Shown here piece by piece: positions 62,401-64,000 of a DNA stretch of 64,000 bases. Source of the DNA: Canna indica (Eukaryota; Streptophyta; Magnoliopsida; Zingiberales; Cannaceae). The position numbers and the translations under genes are program-made. The stretch's first letter is position 1. Each line of letters begins with the position of its first letter. The notes under the pieces were generated by a model. That model was not told the DNA's origin, made no database searches, and was given only the letters and a program-made list of their open reading frames with translations. The stretch lies in NCBI GenBank assembly GCA_034359265.1, contig CP136890.1, positions 97,799,501 through 97,863,500 of the forward strand, given 5' to 3'.

Positions 62401-64000
62401 TATGCACCAGATCGAACCAGGAAGCCAAACTGAACAAGCACCTCCATCCGCCTTTCTTCAATTAAGTCCTGAGGAATTACATGGCTTCCGATTCTTGACC
62501 ATTTCAGTTGCACCTCGTCCGGTATTGTCATTCTTTCTGTTTTCTATTCTAGCTTTATGATAGATCTCATTTACAGCTAGTCATGAGTACTTGTTAAAGT
62601 TCCATGATTGCTTTCTATTCAACCCTCCCCAGAGCCCACAAAAGTGGGATTGCTTCGTGTACTGGGTCAGCCGTTCCATAAGTACTTGTTAAAGTTCCAT
62701 TTGTTGTTAATGAAGTTCGCTTTCTTTTAGGAATTTGATTGGCTGTAATTTCCTTGTCAGTATCTGTACTTGCACGCATGATCTTCGAAATGGCTTGCTA
62801 ATTTGTTGTATAAATTTTATGCCTTATGACATGACCTTGCTTCTGTCAATGAAATGCAATTCCCTTATCATTTAATTGGTTGGACCCTCTAGTCCCTAAA
62901 GAAACCTGGACTTGTAGAGGCATAGGTGAATGCTTAGTGGATCAGTCTGCTGAGAGATTCTCCTTTTCCAGTTATATTGTTAGAAATAATAACAAGCAAC
63001 AAGTTATAGTTTTGAATTCTTAACCTTTGTTGTATGGTACTTTCTCAGAATCTGATCATAGTATGTTAATATTTTCAGTACTCAAAGTTAAAGAATAAAT
63101 TTGGTTGGTAGATTCTTTCTTAACTCTTTTTTTTCCAGTCTGTTTCAGGTAGGCCTCCCCCAGCTGCTTCTATGGCAGTTGGACAGTTCTTCAATCCTAA
63201 GGAAGGAGAGAGGAAATTATCTGCTACTACTCTTGTTCGTTCTAGCTATATTCAAGAGGTCCATTCTTTATATTTTAAGTTACTTTACTTGACTTGCATG
63301 TTGTACATGTGCTCTTAAGATATTTATAATTTTTTGTTTTAGTAAAATCACTAATAATTTTCTGGGTGGTTGCAGGAAATACTCTTTATGGAGGATCATC
63401 CACTTGCTTTTAATTTGTCATTTTCTGTAAGTCTTGGTCTTTTGCCGGTTACTTTCTCACTAAAGACAACAGGTTGTGGGTTAAAGACAACTGGTGAACA
63501 AAGTGGAGATACGGAGCAAAGCAGTAAGCTTTATTTGAGCCTTTCTTGTTTTTATCAATTAAGTTCTAGAAAGTCAAAATTATTCCTTTTACCCTAACTT
63601 CTGTGTATATGCGTGGTCTGTCATTCTGTGTTTCAGTCCTTACTGCCCTAATTGCATCTTGTTTCTGATTCTTTGCTCGTTTTTTTCTTCAAATGCTGGA
63701 TATATGGTTTAGAATTTATGAACATTGTCCAAAAGTTCAGACTGTTCCATGCTAACAGGAATTAACGATTAACCATAACAATATATTTGACATGAGAAAC
63801 TTATTAAATTTTATCTCAAAATCAGCAGAGTGGGAGATACTAGTTGTTTGCATGTACTGAACTTAAAAGTATAAAAACTTTTAGAGTATATTTGCCAGAA
63901 CCTTAGGTAATTAGCATGAGATATTCTGTTTAACTAATTATTATGTACATGAAGAATTTGAAAACTAGTATAGATTGACCTCTTTTTTGCTTTATAGCCA
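53440..64000 (+). CDS. PGAP1: GPI inositol-deacylase, PGAP1/Bst1 type (3' end outside window)
   Basis: Exons, all in phase: 53440-53730, 55422-55679, 56853-57043, 57125-57296, 59664-59801, 59886-60063, 61468-61613, 62024-62206, 62411-62521, 63139-63258 and 63376-63523. A further exon may begin at 63998 after TTTATAG, just before the edge. About 645 aa are seen. A signal-anchor helix lies at residues 8-25 (VALVVLFVWVAFLGLYELL region). FIPGNGGSYKQ (about 87-97) and the lipase box GHSMGG with nucleophile Ser216 follow, as in the PGAP1 alpha/beta-hydrolase domain. The enzyme removes the acyl chain from the inositol of GPI anchors in the ER, needed for export of GPI proteins. Intron 1 uses a GC donor. 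Intron 4 has swallowed three transposons. The C-terminal membrane domain is not in the window. Confidence 0.92.
57587..57910. mobile_element. Non-autonomous hAT-like element, CAAGGT-AAATACC family, in PGAP1-type intron 4
   Basis: Perfect 8-bp duplications CTTTAGAT flank it (57579-57586, 57911-57918). The left end CAAGGTATTAAATACCG and the right end (reversed, AAATGTTCAAAATTTCG) match the ends of the 40177-41089 element, and the interior has the same GGTACCG/CGGTATG repeats. It is 324 bp and non-coding. Confidence 0.88.
58237..58771. mobile_element. Foldback element with about 155-bp inverted arms, in PGAP1-type intron 4
   Basis: The left arm (58237-58392) and right arm (58618-58771) are long imperfect inverted repeats: both contain ATTAATGAATCTAA, AACTTTTAATTTGCA and AATTATATCCCA in matching order. 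The interior is about 225 bp, non-coding. The long-arm layout suggests a Mutator-type or foldback MITE; no target duplication was recognised. Confidence 0.8.
58992..59299 (+). mobile_element. TRIM with about 81-bp repeats, in PGAP1-type intron 4
   Basis: Direct repeats (58992-59072 and 59218-59299) share ATAGATTGGTCT and ATCCAATCAAATCTAAC. After the first repeat comes TGGTATGGTATCATAGCAGAGC-like DNA, a primer-binding site of the tRNA-Met kind with an insertion. Before the second repeat is GTGAGGAGGAA, a purine tract. Non-coding; target duplication unclear. Confidence 0.65.
60923..61176. mobile_element. hAT-like terminus fragment with GAGCT repeats, in PGAP1-type intron 6
   Basis: The left end TTGGGAGGCAAATTTTTGAG and right end (reversed, TGGGACTGCAAATGAGC) resemble hAT ends. 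CTCAAGCTTG and GAGCTCA-type repeats occur on both strands between them. No target duplication was found. Confidence 0.45.

Noticed and set aside
1..64000. CRISPR array, operon, phage or other prokaryotic system
   Set aside because: Spliced nuclear plant genes and plant transposons throughout; no regularly spaced repeat array seen.

Overview
The window is nuclear DNA of a flowering plant. The genes are intron-rich, intergenic DNA is AT-rich, and plant transposons are dense. I infer a non-grass monocot from gene style and repeat type; no species-specific marker is visible.

Five host genes can be reconstructed exon by exon, each with consistent splice sites and phase, and a sixth runs off the right edge. 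From left to right: (1) 4767-8833, minus, a two-RRM glycine-rich hnRNP-like protein of 344 aa; (2) 14877-25769, plus, a GBF-interacting protein 1-like protein (GIP1/DUF1296 family, 837 aa, 11 exons); (3) 31924-32280, minus, a tiny twin CX9C mitochondrial ribosomal protein of the mS37 type (81 aa, 2 exons); (4) 38038-38721, minus, octanoyltransferase LIP2 (227 aa, one coding exon plus a 5'-UTR intron); (5) 45118-49791, plus, a half-size ABC transporter of the ABCG26 type (661 aa, 9 exons); (6) 53440 to beyond the right edge, plus, a PGAP1-type GPI inositol-deacylase (11 exons seen, GC-AG first intron).

The genes do not form a pathway. ABCG26, GIP1 and this RRM protein appear to be neighbours in Arabidopsis too (At3g13220, At3g13222, At3g13224 from memory), so the window probably preserves old microsynteny, now spread out by transposons.

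The spaces hold a 5'-truncated LINE (9.4-11.8 kb), a decayed Ty3/gypsy body (27.1-29.3 kb), hAT transposase and terminus debris (29.5-30.6 kb), a tRNA-derived SINE-like unit (30.65-30.72 kb) and a second LTR-element fragment (32.9-33.4 kb). They also hold several non-autonomous hAT elements with 8-bp target duplications, long-inverted-repeat elements, and three miniature LTR elements (TRIMs). One TRIM, in an ABCG26 intron, is structurally complete. The most unusual spot is 39.7-43.3 kb, upstream of LIP2. It holds a partial LIP2 copy whose 5' half is inverted relative to its 3' half, a hAT-like insertion inside that copy, and three related segments that look like alternative LIP2 first exons.
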